Positions 35,525-44,241 of a stretch of DNA of 64,000 nt are shown piece by piece. The stretch is from Pseudonocardia autotrophica (GTDB lineage Bacteria; Actinomycetota; Actinomycetes; Mycobacteriales; Pseudonocardiaceae): NCBI RefSeq assembly GCF_003945385.1, contig NZ_AP018920.1:5146001-5210000 (forward strand). The letters are read 5' to 3'. The notes beneath the pieces were generated by a model. The model made no database searches and was not told the origin of the DNA. It saw only the letters and a list, made by a program, of their open reading frames with translations. Numbering within the stretch: the first letter of the stretch is position 1; every line of letters starts with the position of its first letter. The translations under genes were made by a program, and so were the position numbers.

Positions 35525-37134
35525 CCGTCTGGGACGACGTCGAGCGCGGCCTGTCCCGGGACCCGGCCACCGAGCTGAACACCGCCCAGGAGGCGTGCGG
35601 CCGGTGGAGCGACGCCCCGGATCGGCTCGCGCTCGTCGTCCGGCACTCCGACGGATCGCGGGAGCGATGGACGCACGCCGAGCTGTACCGCGCCGCCGCC
35701 CGCGCCGCCGGGGTGTTCGCCCGGGCCGGGCTGCGCCGCGGGGACCGGGTCGCCGGGCTGCTCGGCCGCCAGGTGGAGAGCTGGATCGTGGCGCTCGCCG
35801 CCTGGCGCAGCGGGCTGGTCTACGTCCCGCTGTTCGGCGGGCTCGGCACCGACGCACTGGCCTACCGGCTGCGGACCTCCGGCACCCGGCTGCTGGTCGT
35901 CGACCACACCCGGCGGCGCGCCGCGGCGGCGGCACTCGCCGTCGCGGACCACGATCCGGTCGTCCTCGCCGTCGCGGCCCGGGACGGATCGGGGATCGCC
36001 CAGGGCGACACCGACTTCCGGGCCGCGTGCGACGGCGCCGACGACGGCCCGGACCGGCGCACCTCGGCCGCCGACCTGGCGACCCTGCTGTTCACCAGCG
36101 GGACCACCGGCGAGCCGAAGGCGTGCACGATGCCGCACTCGGCGCTGCTGTCGGTGCTGCGGTTCGCCCGGCACTCGCTCGGTGCCGGACCGCGCAGCAC
36201 GGTGTTCACCGCCGCCGACCCGGGTTGGGCCTACGGGCTCTACTCGACCGGTGCGGCGCCGATGGCGCTCGGCTCGCCCCGGGTGCTCTACAGCGGCGAC
36301 TTCGATCCGCAGGCGTGGTGGCGGATCGTCCGCGAGGAGTCGGTGAGCTGCCTGGCCGCGGCCCCCAGCGCCTACCGCAGGCTGCTCGAGCCGCTGCGCG
36401 AGCACGGCGCCCCGCCGGCACTGGAGATCGCCGCCGCGGCCGGCGAACCACTGGACGCCGGGACCGCGATCGGCTGGCGGGACGCCGGCGGGCCCGCCGT
36501 GCGCGACGGTTACGGGCTGACCGAGGTCGGCATGGTGCTCGCCGATCTCGCGGGCGGGACCCCGCCGGAGCCCGGCACCCTCGGCGGCCCGGTGCCCGGG
36601 TTCGACGTGCTGCTGGTCGACCCGGCAGGCGAGCCGGTCGAGCCCGGCGCCGACGGCCTGATCGCGGTACGACGGCCCCGGCACCAGCTCTCGGACGGCT
36701 ACGAGAACAAGGCCGACGCCTGGTCGGCGAACTGGCACGGCGACCTGTTCATCACCGGTGACCGGGCCGCGCCGGCAGCCGGTGGGCGGTGGCGCTTCCT
36801 CGGCCGGGGCGACGACATGATCGTCGCCTCCGGCTACAACATCGGCCCGGTCGAGGTGGAACGGGTGCTGGCCGACCATCCGGCGGTCCGGGAGGCGGCC
36901 GCGGTCGCCGGGACCGGCCCCGGCGGGTCCACCGTCGTGCGCGCCGTCCTGGTGCCCGAGTCCGGCCGGCCCACCGGCGAGGTGCTGGAGCGCGAGCTGG
37001 CCGACGCCGTCCGCCGGCGGATCGGGGCACACGCCCGGCCACGACTGTTCACCTACGTCGACGCGTTGCCGCGCAACGAGGTCGGCAAACTGCAACGGGC
37101 CCGGCTACGGGCGGAGGGCGACCCGGATGTCTGA
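35521..37134 (+). CDS. AMP-dependent acyl-CoA synthetase
   Basis: 537 aa. P-loop LLFTSGTTGEPKACTMPH, A5 motif RDGYGLTEVG, A8-like GDRAAPAAGGRWRFLGRGDDMIVASGYNIGP and the catalytic Lys in LPRNEVGKLQRA. Closest in look to medium-chain or acetyl-CoA synthetase-like enzymes. It would activate the acid made from the alcohol. GTG start overlaps the dehydrogenase stop; its own end overlaps the SDR start by 8 bp. Confidence 0.92.
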   Translation: MTVWDDVERGLSRDPATELNTAQEACGRWSDAPDRLALVVRHSDGSRERWTHAELYRAAARAAGVFARAGLRRGDRVAGLLGRQVESWIVALAAWRSGLVYVPLFGGLGTDALAYRLRTSGTRLLVVDHTRRRAAAAALAVADHDPVVLAVAARDGSGIAQGDTDFRAACDGADDGPDRRTSAADLATLLFTSGTTGEPKACTMPHSALLSVLRFARHSLGAGPRSTVFTAADPGWAYGLYSTGAAPMALGSPRVLYSGDFDPQAWWRIVREESVSCLAAAPSAYRRLLEPLREHGAPPALEIAAAAGEPLDAGTAIGWRDAGGPAVRDGYGLTEVGMVLADLAGGTPPEPGTLGGPVPGFDVLLVDPAGEPVEPGADGLIAVRRPRHQLSDGYENKADAWSANWHGDLFITGDRAAPAAGGRWRFLGRGDDMIVASGYNIGPVEVERVLADHPAVREAAAVAGTGPGGSTVVRAVLVPESGRPTGEVLERELADAVRRRIGAHARPRLFTYVDALPRNEVGKLQRARLRAEGDPDV

Positions 37135-37855
37135 ACCGCGCAGCACACTGGTCACCGGGGCGTCCCGCGGGATCGGAGCCGGGATCGCCCGGCTGCTGCT
37201 CGACCGCGGCGGCCGGGTCGCGGGCAGCTACCGGTCCGGTCGCGCGGACGTCGAGGCGCTGGCGGCCGGGCATCCCGGCCGGGTGCTCCCGGTCGCGTTC
37301 GACCTGGCCGAGCCGGCCACCGCCGAGCACGCCGTCGAGCAGGTCCGGGCGCACTGGGGCCGGCTCGACTCGCTGGTACTCAACGCCGGCGTGTGGCACG
37401 GCGGCCGACTGTCCACGATGGACCCGGACGTCTGGTGGAGCGTGGTCCGGACCAACCTCGGTGGCACCGCCGCGCTGGTCCGCGCCGCGACCGGGCTGCT
37501 CACCGAGGGGACGCAGCCGAGCATCGTGCTGGTCGGATCGGTGGTCGGCGAGGTCGGCTTCGCCGGGGACACCGCCTACGCCGCCGGCAAGGCCGCGCTC
37601 GTCGGGTTCGCCCGGTCGCTGGCCAAGGAGCTCGCCCCGGACGGGGTGCGGGTCAACGTGCTCGCCCCCGGTTTCGTCGAGACCGACATGACCTCGGCCG
37701 TCCCCGACCGATCGCGGCAGCGGATCGCGGCGGCGACGCTGCTCGGCCGGTTCGGCACCGTCGACGAGATCGCCCGCGCCGCCGTGTTCCTCGCCGACGA
37801 CGCCACCTTCTGCACCGGCTCGGTTCTGACGGCCGACGGCGGCTGGTCCCTGTGA
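37127..37855 (+). CDS. Short-chain dehydrogenase/reductase
   Basis: 242 aa classical SDR: TGASRGIGAGIARLL cofactor loop, NAG (LNAGVWHG), catalytic Ser in GSVVGEVG and Y-x3-K in TAYAAGKAALVGFARSLAKEL. An Arg after the first strand (SYRSGRAD) suggests NADP(H). Likely a 3-oxoacyl/3-hydroxyacyl reductase or dehydrogenase in the same catabolic operon. Confidence 0.9.
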   Translation: MSEPRSTLVTGASRGIGAGIARLLLDRGGRVAGSYRSGRADVEALAAGHPGRVLPVAFDLAEPATAEHAVEQVRAHWGRLDSLVLNAGVWHGGRLSTMDPDVWWSVVRTNLGGTAALVRAATGLLTEGTQPSIVLVGSVVGEVGFAGDTAYAAGKAALVGFARSLAKELAPDGVRVNVLAPGFVETDMTSAVPDRSRQRIAAATLLGRFGTVDEIARAAVFLADDATFCTGSVLTADGGWSL

Positions 37856-37875
37856 ACCCCTCTGGAGGTACCCCG

Positions 37876-39045
37876 ATGACGGCCACCGGCCTTCCCGACG
37901 ACGAGTACACCGCGCTGCGCGAGCGGGTGTTCGACACCATCTGGTCGGTGCTCGATCCGCTGGAGCGCGAGATCGAGGACACCGAGCGGATCCCGCTCGA
38001 CATCGTCGTGCCGGCGCTGCGCGCGTGCGGTGCGTTCGGGCTGATCGTGCCCCGCCGCTACGGCGGTTCCGGCCTCTCGATCGCCCAGTACCTGCCGATC
38101 CTCGCCGAGTTCGCGAAGATCCAGGGCGGTATCCGGACCCTGGTGCACGTGCACAACTCGTTCGCGCACGCGCTGTCCGAGATCGGTGACGAACAGCAGC
38201 GCGCCGAGATCCTGCCCGGTGCCGCCGTCGGCGAACGCTCGCTCGCCTTCGCGCTCACCGAGCCGGGCAACGGCACCGGGATGGACCTGTCCAGCACCGC
38301 CCGGCGCGACGGCGACGACTACGTGATCGACGGCCGCAAGTGGCTGATCACCAACTCCGACATCGCGTCGCACTTCCTGGTGCTCGCCAGGACCGGGCCG
38401 CGGGCCGTCTCGGCGATCATCGTCGGCCGGGACACCCCCGGCCTCACCATCGCCGCGCTGCCCGAGACGATGGGCTGCAAGGGCGCCGAGCACGGCGAGC
38501 TGACCTTCACCGGCGTGCGGGTCCCGGCCACCGGCCTGGTCGGTACCGAGGGCGACGGGATCGCGCACCTGGAGCGCGCGCTGGAGATCAGCCGGGTGTT
38601 CATCGCGGCGTCGTCGCTGGGGACGGCGACCCGGGCGTTCGACCTGTCCCGGGCCTACGCCCGGCAGCGGGTCACCTTCGGCAGGCCGATCGCCGAACGC
38701 CAGGCCGTGCAGCGCTATCTCGCCGAGATGGCCGTCGATCTCTACGCGCTGCGCGGGATGCTCGCCGACGCCGCCGCCAAGTGGGATCGCGGCCGCCGGA
38801 TCCCGGCCGAGGCCAGCCTGCTCAAGCAGTTCGGGCTGGAGGCCGTCGGCCGGGTCACCGACCGGGCGCTGCTGGTGCACGGCGGGATCGGCTACACCCG
38901 GGCGCACCCGATCGAACGGCTCTACCGGGACGCCCGGCTCAACTGGCTGGAGGAGGGCCCGCCCACCGTCCAGTACCTGGTCGCGGCCCGCGCGCTGCTC
39001 GACGGCCACACCTTCGACGACGCCTTCGATCCGCAGCCGGCCTGA
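37876..39045 (+). CDS. Acyl-CoA dehydrogenase
   Basis: 389 aa. Flavin and substrate motifs FALTEPGNGTGMDLSSTARRDGDDYVIDGRKWLITNSDIA and RQRVTFGRPIAERQAVQRYLAEMA, then LLVHGGIGYTRAHPIERLYRDARLNWLEEGPPTVQ, with Glu at the expected catalytic-base position. It introduces a double bond next to the CoA ester. It follows the SDR by 20 bp with TGGAGG, so it belongs to the same operon. Confidence 0.92.
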   Translation: MTATGLPDDEYTALRERVFDTIWSVLDPLEREIEDTERIPLDIVVPALRACGAFGLIVPRRYGGSGLSIAQYLPILAEFAKIQGGIRTLVHVHNSFAHALSEIGDEQQRAEILPGAAVGERSLAFALTEPGNGTGMDLSSTARRDGDDYVIDGRKWLITNSDIASHFLVLARTGPRAVSAIIVGRDTPGLTIAALPETMGCKGAEHGELTFTGVRVPATGLVGTEGDGIAHLERALEISRVFIAASSLGTATRAFDLSRAYARQRVTFGRPIAERQAVQRYLAEMAVDLYALRGMLADAAAKWDRGRRIPAEASLLKQFGLEAVGRVTDRALLVHGGIGYTRAHPIERLYRDARLNWLEEGPPTVQYLVAARALLDGHTFDDAFDPQPA

Positions 39046-39101
39046 GCCGGACGGGCACCAGTGCCTCGTCGCCGAACGGCGGGGTCGGAATCGGCCGCCG
39101 G

Positions 39102-39128
39102 GTTCGGCCCCGAACGGGGCACTAGCCT
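39102..39128 (+). promoter_or_regulatory. TetR promoter/operator
   Basis: Palindrome GTTCGG-CC-CCGAAC (39102-39115) directly precedes TAGCCT (39123-39128), the probable -10 element, giving a transcript leader of about 35 nt with GGGGGCAGGGACGG before the ATG. The palindrome would be the TetR operator. Confidence 0.45.
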
Positions 39129-39170
39129 CGTGGCCGGGCCGGGACACCGAGGTGGGGGCAGGGACGGACG

Positions 39171-39749
39171 ATGACGGTGATGTCGTACGACGTCAACCGG
39201 CGGCGGGTGATCGCGGTCGCGGCGGAGCTGTTCGCCCGCAACGGCTACCACGGCACCGGGATCGCCGAGCTCGGTCGTGCGGCCGGGCTCGGCCGGGGCG
39301 CGCTCTACCACTACATCGGGAGCAAGGAGGCCGTCCTCTACGCGATCAGCAAGGACCAGGTCGACTCGATGAACGCCGCCGCCGAGGAGGTGCTCGACAG
39401 CGGTCTGCCCGCCGACGAGCTGCTCCGCGAGATGGCCAGGGTGCTGGTGCGCAACATCTCCGACCACCGGTCCGAGTGGGCGGTGTTCTTCCGCGAGTAC
39501 CAGGCGCTGACCGGGGAGCGGCGGGACGCCGTCGTCGCCGCCCGGGAACGCTACGAGGGCTACTGGCGCCAGGCCCTCGACCAGGGGGTGCGCAGCGGGG
39601 TGCTGCGCCCGACGCCGCGGCTGCTGGTGAAGGGGATGCTGGGGATGCTGAACTACACCTACCTGTGGTTCACCCCGGACGGCGACCTGAGCCCCGAGGA
39701 GCTGGCCGATCTGTTCCTGGACGCGCTGATCGACGGCATCCGCCGCTGA
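39171..39749 (+). CDS. TetR family regulator of the alcohol/acyl-CoA operon
   Basis: 192 aa. TetR helix-turn-helix in residues 10-55 (RRVIAVAAELFARNGYHGTGIAELGRAAGLGRGALYHYIGSKEAVLY). The C-terminal part resembles KstR2/FadR-like fatty acyl-CoA sensors in length. It follows the operon it probably controls and has its own promoter. A second ATG at 39180 could also serve as the start. Confidence 0.88.
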   Translation: MTVMSYDVNRRRVIAVAAELFARNGYHGTGIAELGRAAGLGRGALYHYIGSKEAVLYAISKDQVDSMNAAAEEVLDSGLPADELLREMARVLVRNISDHRSEWAVFFREYQALTGERRDAVVAARERYEGYWRQALDQGVRSGVLRPTPRLLVKGMLGMLNYTYLWFTPDGDLSPEELADLFLDALIDGIRR

Positions 39750-39861
39750 GCCGGCGCACGCCCGGACCGGGGCGGCACCGCGCCGGACGTCGCGGTCCCG
39801 GCGCGGCGGGCAGGCGTCGTTGCGGCCGTGCAGCGCCGGTGCGGGCGCGGCGCCGCCGGGA

Positions 39862-40899
39862 TCAGGCGGTCTGCTCCGCGCGCAGAATCTGTGCGGCGCC
39901 GGACATGGCGCGCATCTTGGCGTCCGCGACGCCGCGCGGGAGGTACTTCATGCCGCAGTCGGTGGCGATGACGATCCGGTCCGGGGTGGTGTGGTCGAAG
40001 GCCCGGCGCACCCGCCCGGCGACGACCTCCGCCGTCTCCGCCTCCGGATCGGACAGGTCGATCACCCCCAGGATGATCGTCTTCCCGGACAGGTCCTGCA
40101 GCACACCCAGATCCAGCCCGGACTGCGCCGTCTCGATCGAGATCTGATCCACCGCACAACCGGCCAGCTCCGGCAGGAACGAATACCCCTCCGGACGCTC
40201 GTGGATGATCGCCGCATACCCGAAACAGATGTGCACCGCCGTCGTCCCGGAGACACCCTCGAGCGCCGCGTTCAACGCCGCCAGCCCGTAGGCCCGCGCC
40301 GCATCCGGCCGCGCCTGCATGTACGGCTCATCGATCTGCACGACGTCCGCACCCGCCGCGTGCAGATCCCGGATCTCGGCGTTCACCGCCGCCGCATAGT
40401 CCATCGCCGCCGCCTCGGCATCGGGATAGTGATCGTTCTGCGCCTGCTGGCTCATCGTGAACGGCCCCGGGATGGTGATCTTCGTGCTCGCCAGGGTGTG
40501 CTCCCGCAGGAAGCGCAGGTCGTCGACCTGGACCGGGCCACGCCGCCGGATCGGGCCGGTGATCCTCGGGACCGGGTTCGGGTGCCCGCTGCGGTCCAGC
40601 GCGGTGCCCGGGTTGTCGACGTCGACGCCGTCGAGCGCGGTGGCGAGGTGGTTGGAGTAGCTCTCCCGCCGCACCTCCCCGTCGGTCACGATGTCGAGCC
40701 CGGCCTGCTCCTGGGCCCGGATCGCGACGAGGGTCGCGTCGTCCAGCGCCTCGGGCAGCAGGTCCGGCGCGACCCGCCACAGCTCCTTGGCGCGGACCCG
40801 CGGCGGGAACCGGTCGGCCAGCCGGGCTCGGTCGATCAGCCACTCGGGCTGGGCGTAGCTCCCGACCAGCGAGGTGGGCAGCAGGGGAAGCGAGGTCAT
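39862..40899 (-). CDS. Stand-alone MetE C-terminal-like zinc alkyltransferase
   Basis: 345 aa, length of the catalytic barrel only. Zinc ligands in HICFGY (H223, C225) and ATDCGMKYLPR (C315), with a likely Glu in QISIETA; the N-terminal DGEVRRESY and TIPGPFTMS follow the UROD/MetE-like barrel. Such stand-alone proteins include epoxyalkane-CoM transferase and other corrinoid-independent methyl or alkyl transferases as well as MetE-like enzymes. Context with a flavin monooxygenase and FAA hydrolase argues for a catabolic transfer. Codon choice in the middle third differs from the ends (many TAT, TGT, GAT). Confidence 0.85.
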   Translation of the reverse strand: MTSLPLLPTSLVGSYAQPEWLIDRARLADRFPPRVRAKELWRVAPDLLPEALDDATLVAIRAQEQAGLDIVTDGEVRRESYSNHLATALDGVDVDNPGTALDRSGHPNPVPRITGPIRRRGPVQVDDLRFLREHTLASTKITIPGPFTMSQQAQNDHYPDAEAAAMDYAAAVNAEIRDLHAAGADVVQIDEPYMQARPDAARAYGLAALNAALEGVSGTTAVHICFGYAAIIHERPEGYSFLPELAGCAVDQISIETAQSGLDLGVLQDLSGKTIILGVIDLSDPEAETAEVVAGRVRRAFDHTTPDRIVIATDCGMKYLPRGVADAKMRAMSGAAQILRAEQTA

Positions 40900-40925
40900 G
40901 GTTCTCCTGGGGATCGACGACAGGA

Positions 40926-41027
40926 TCAGGTGACCGGGACGATCAGGTGACGGTCAGGTTCAGGCAGCGGTCAGGTTCAGGCGACGCCGACGTTCAGGCG
41001 ACGGTGACGTTCAGGCGACGGTGACGT
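40926..41027 (-). repeat. Six 17-bp tandem copies that repeat a gene's stop region
   Basis: Exact 17-bp steps from 40926 to 41027; each unit begins TCAGG on the plus strand, that is, each ends in TGA on the minus strand. The first two units (40994-41027) are identical and contain the last codons and stop of the FAA-hydrolase gene; the others diverge progressively toward the MetE-like start. The gene therefore seems to have expanded its own 3' end outward. Confidence 0.9.
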
Positions 41028-41895
41028 CCATGGCACCGATCCGGCTGATGCTCATCTCGAGCTTCTCGCCGGGCGAGATCGGCCCCACTCCCGGCGGCGC
41101 GCCGGTGAACAGCAGGTCACCGGGGTTCAGGGTCATGATCGACGAGGCGTAGGCGACGATCTGCGCCACCGGGACGACGAGATCGCGGGTGTTCACCGAC
41201 TGCCGCGTCTCCCCTCCGCACACCAGCTCGATGTCCAGGTCGGAGCCGTCGCCGATCTCGTCGGCGGTGGCGATCCACGGTCCGAGCGGGGTGAAGGTGT
41301 CGTAGCTCTTGCGCCGCGAGCGATCGGCCGCGCTGCGCACGGTGATGTCGAGCCCGGCGGTGAAGCCGAGGACGGCATCGAGCGCCGACTCGGCGGGGAT
41401 GTCCCGGCCGCCGCGGCCGATCACCACCACGAGCTCGGACTCGTGGTGCACCTCGTGCCCGGCGGCGACGACGTCGGGCGGCAGCACGATCGAGCTGCCC
41501 GGCCCGACCACCGAGGACGGGGCCTTGAGGAACACGTCGAAGTTCATCATCCAGGACTCGACCCGGCCGAGCGTGCGTTCCTGCACGCCGTGCATCTCGG
41601 CGACGTGGTCGGCGTAGTTGGACGCCGCAGCGACGATCTTGGACGGTCCGAGTACCGGGGCCTGCAGCGCGACATCCGATATCGGGACCGGGGTCCCGTT
41701 CGCGGCGGCCTCGGCCAGCGCCGGTCCGAGCGTGTCGAAGTCCCGGCACAGGCCGCGCCACCAGCCGGCGGTGACCGGGTCCGGATCGTGCGGCCAGGGC
41801 AGCGTGCCGGTCACGTCGACGACCGTCCCGGCGGCGTCGTCGACCACGCCGAGCCGGGCCGCCCCCGCGGGGCTGTCGAACAGTGCGATCTTCAC
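41011..41895 (-). CDS. Fumarylacetoacetate hydrolase family enzyme
   Basis: 294 aa. FAH-fold metal-binding residues appear in VVGPGSSIVLPPDVVAAGHEVHHESELVVVIGRGGRDI (E-x-E and later Asp in TAGLDITVRS) and FTGAPPGVGPISPGEKLEMSI. Family members hydrate or hydrolyse ring-cleavage products such as 2-oxohepta-3-ene-1,7-dioate or acylpyruvates. GTG at 41895 follows GAGGAGG; upstream codons are part of a tandem repeat. Middle gene of a three-gene minus-strand set. Confidence 0.9.
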   Translation of the reverse strand: MKIALFDSPAGAARLGVVDDAAGTVVDVTGTLPWPHDPDPVTAGWWRGLCRDFDTLGPALAEAAANGTPVPISDVALQAPVLGPSKIVAAASNYADHVAEMHGVQERTLGRVESWMMNFDVFLKAPSSVVGPGSSIVLPPDVVAAGHEVHHESELVVVIGRGGRDIPAESALDAVLGFTAGLDITVRSAADRSRRKSYDTFTPLGPWIATADEIGDGSDLDIELVCGGETRQSVNTRDLVVPVAQIVAYASSIMTLNPGDLLFTGAPPGVGPISPGEKLEMSISRIGAMDVTVA

Positions 41896-41915
41896 GATGG
41901 CCTCCTCAGCGGGGC

Positions 41916-41990
41916 GGTGCGGCGAGCGGTGCAGCAGGCAGCGGTGCGGCGGGCGGTGCAACAGGCAGCGGTGCGGCGGGCAGCGCAGCC
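41916..41990. repeat. 27-bp tandem repeat upstream of the FAA-hydrolase gene
   Basis: Two near-identical 27-bp copies (41916-41942, 41943-41969) and a partial third (41970-41990). They fill the 165-bp spacer between the flavin monooxygenase stop and the FAA hydrolase start; no gene is seen there. Confidence 0.8.
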
Positions 41991-42060
41991 GACGTCGCGG
42001 CGGGCGGTGACACCCCCGGGCCGGGGTGCAGCGCGTCCGGTCCGGTTCCGGCCGAAGCGG

Positions 42061-43332
42061 TCATCGCAGCTTCTCCAGCTCCAGCTCCAGCTCGGCCGGT
42101 GGCGTCCCGATCCCGAAGCGCTGCACGCTCTCCAGCAGCGAGACCCGGCGGATGTAGGCACGTGCCTGCTCCGGATCGGCGGCGATGGCCCGCATGTCGT
42201 CCTGGTGGCGGCGGCGCACGGTCTCGTCGCGTTCGCGCAACCGGTCGGTGTTGCGCTGGGTGTCGGCCTGCACGTACTCCACGGCGACGGTGCGCCGGAT
42301 CCGGTCGTAGGCGTCGAGCTCCGGCTCCGGATCGGCGCCCTCGCGCAGGATCCGGGCGATCCGCCGGGTGGCGTCCATCGCGTCGTGGATGCCGGAGTTG
42401 AGCCCGACGCCGCCGATCGGTGAGTTGATGTGTGCGGCGTCGCCGGCCAGCAGCACCGGCCCCGCCCGGAACGACGACGCGACCCGCTGGTGCACGCCGT
42501 AGACCTGGTGGTCGATCACCGGGTAGTCCTCGGCCCGCGACGCGATGCCCTGCAGCTGGCGCTGCAGCAACTCCGGATCACGGGCCTGCTCGTCGCTCAG
42601 CTCCGCCGGCACCGGCCAGACCACCCGCCACGACTCGGGGGTGCGCAGGATGAACAGCCACTGCTCCGGATCGGCCACGTAGTTGACGTGCCCGAGATCG
42701 GGGAGCAGTTCCTGCAGGTCGACCGACGTCGAGGTGATGGCGAAGCGCTCGGGATAGGTGAAGCCGTCGAACTCCACGCCCAGCGCCCCGCGCACGGTGC
42801 TGCGCGGCCCGTCCGCGCCGATCACGTAGGACGCGGCGATCTCCCGCTCGCCGTCCGGGCCGTGCACGGTGAGCACCGCGCCGGCGTCGTCGAACCGCAG
42901 GCCGGTCACCCGGCTACCGAACTCCAGTCGCGCCGTGGGCTCGGCGCGCAGCCGGTCGTAGAGCATCCGGACCAGGTGCTGCTGGTTGAGCTGCAGCCGG
43001 TACGGGTAGCGGGTCGCGTCGGAGAGCAACCGGAAGTCGAACTCGGCGACGAGGCCGTCGCGCCGGTCGCGGAACTGGTAGGTCGGCACGACGAGACCCT
43101 CGTCGTGCATCTGTCCGGTGATGCCGATGGTCTCGAGCAGCTCGAGGGTCGCCGCGTGGAACGTGCTCGCCCGCCAGTCCGGCCGCGGCTCGTCGTTGAG
43201 CTCGACGAGCACCACGGGGACACCGGCGCACACCAACGCCGCAGCGGCCGTCATCCCGACCGGACCACCCCCGACGACGGCGACGGGCCGCTCGCCGGGC
43301 GGGTCCGAAAGGAGGGCTGGGTCACGGGTCAT
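42061..43332 (-). CDS. FAD-dependent aromatic monooxygenase (PheA/TfdB/MhpA-like)
   Basis: 423 aa class A flavoprotein hydroxylase. GxGxxG in AVVGGGPVGMTAAAALVCAG, the DG motif in VIGADGPRSTVRGALG, and the GD motif in VLLAGDAAHINSPIGGVGLNSGIHDA. It hydroxylates a phenolic or other aromatic ring using NAD(P)H and O2. The ATG at 43332 is 6 nt from TAACCT on the minus strand, suggesting a leaderless mRNA. Divergent from an IclR gene. Confidence 0.9.
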   Translation of the reverse strand: MTRDPALLSDPPGERPVAVVGGGPVGMTAAAALVCAGVPVVLVELNDEPRPDWRASTFHAATLELLETIGITGQMHDEGLVVPTYQFRDRRDGLVAEFDFRLLSDATRYPYRLQLNQQHLVRMLYDRLRAEPTARLEFGSRVTGLRFDDAGAVLTVHGPDGEREIAASYVIGADGPRSTVRGALGVEFDGFTYPERFAITSTSVDLQELLPDLGHVNYVADPEQWLFILRTPESWRVVWPVPAELSDEQARDPELLQRQLQGIASRAEDYPVIDHQVYGVHQRVASSFRAGPVLLAGDAAHINSPIGGVGLNSGIHDAMDATRRIARILREGADPEPELDAYDRIRRTVAVEYVQADTQRNTDRLRERDETVRRRHQDDMRAIAADPEQARAYIRRVSLLESVQRFGIGTPPAELELELEKLR

Positions 43333-43338
43333 GCGGCG

Positions 43339-43344
43339 AGGTTA
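43339..43344 (-). promoter_or_regulatory. Leaderless -10 element for the flavin monooxygenase
   Basis: TAACCT on the minus strand, 6 nt before the ATG at 43332. Confidence 0.55.
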
Positions 43345-43347
43345 ACC

Positions 43348-43374
43348 AGAGTTTTCCGTTATTGGGCACACTCT
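43348..43374. promoter_or_regulatory. Possible IclR operator in the 58-bp divergent gap
   Basis: AGAGT (43348-43352) and ACTCT (43370-43374) form an inverted repeat around TTTTCCGTTATTGGGCAC. It lies between the two divergent -10 elements and could block both at once. Confidence 0.35.
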
Positions 43375-43378
43375 CGGA

Positions 43379-43384
43379 TATAGT
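43379..43384 (+). promoter_or_regulatory. Leaderless -10 element for the IclR gene
   Basis: TATAGT, 6 nt before the ATG at 43391; the closest match to the bacterial consensus among the leaderless sites in the window. Confidence 0.6.
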
Positions 43385-43390
43385 TCCGCT

Positions 43391-44191
43391 ATGTCGAACG
43401 AACTGCCGCAACCCACGGAACCGGGGGCCGGATCACCGACCACCTCGGCGGACAACGTCCTGCTGCTGCTCCAGCTCATCGGCGAGCGCCAGGCGCTGCG
43501 GGTCGCCGAGGCCGCCGAGCTGCTCGGCGTCGCCCGGTCCACCGCACACCGGTTGCTCACCACATTGCGGCGGCGCGGCTTCGTCAGCCAGGACCGGCCG
43601 AACGGCGCCTACCGGCCGGGGCCCGCGCTCTACGAGGTCGGACTCGCCGCCGTCAGCCGGATCGACATCCGGCGGGTCGCCCGCCCGGTCCTGGAACACA
43701 TCCAGCAGGAGACCCAGGAGACGGCCAGCCTCGCGGTACTGGAGGGCCCGACGATCCGGTTCGTCGACTGCGTGGAGAGCCCCCGCTCGGTCCGGGTCGG
43801 CAACCGGACCGGTGTCGTCCGCCCGGCGCACGCCTCCGCGGTCGGCAAGGCGATCCTGGCCGGCCTGCCGGAGGAGGAGATCGACCGCCGCTACCCGGTC
43901 GACGAGCTGCCCGCCGCGACCACGCCCGCCGCGATGACCTCGGCGGCCGACCTGCGCACCGAGCTCACCGAGATCCGCGCCCGCGGTTTCGCCCTGAACT
44001 GGGAGGAGAGCTCGGACGGCGTGTGCGCGGTCGCCGTCGCGCTGCGCGACACCCTGGGGCATCCGCTCGCGGGCCTCGGCGTGGCCGCACCGAGCAGCCG
44101 GATCGGCTCCCGGGAGGCGATCGCCGAGTTCGCCCCGGTGGTCCTGCGCGCGGCCGAACTGGTGCGGGAACGGCTTCGTGGCCCGCACTGA
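43391..44191 (+). CDS. IclR family regulator
   Basis: 266 aa. Winged helix (LLLLQLIGERQALRVAEAAELLGVARSTAHRLLTTLRRRGFVSQD) and effector domain (TASLAVLEGPTIRFVDCVESPRSVRVGNRTGVVRPAHASAVGKAILAGL). It diverges from the flavin monooxygenase operon and precedes the ABC importer, and may control both through the operators at 43348 and 44210. Leaderless start. Confidence 0.9.
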   Translation: MSNELPQPTEPGAGSPTTSADNVLLLLQLIGERQALRVAEAAELLGVARSTAHRLLTTLRRRGFVSQDRPNGAYRPGPALYEVGLAAVSRIDIRRVARPVLEHIQQETQETASLAVLEGPTIRFVDCVESPRSVRVGNRTGVVRPAHASAVGKAILAGLPEEEIDRRYPVDELPAATTPAAMTSAADLRTELTEIRARGFALNWEESSDGVCAVAVALRDTLGHPLAGLGVAAPSSRIGSREAIAEFAPVVLRAAELVRERLRGPH

Positions 44192-44209
44192 CATCGCCAT
44201 TCCAGAGAA

Positions 44210-44241
44210 ATTCGACTGTGCGGAATAACGTCGAATATAAG
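44210..44241 (+). promoter_or_regulatory. AT-rich promoter/operator of the ABC-importer operon
   Basis: Inverted repeat ATTCGAC (44210-44216) and GTCGAAT (44230-44236), 13-bp spacer, with TATAAG (44236-44241) overlapping the right arm. The rest of the 213-bp gap before the importer holds no supported gene; a short GTG-started reading at about 44280 is unconvincing. Confidence 0.5.

Noticed and set aside
40899..40925. Riboswitch (cobalamin or SAM) before the MetE-like gene
   Set aside because: The upstream space is about 27 bp and then repeats; too short for a riboswitch.
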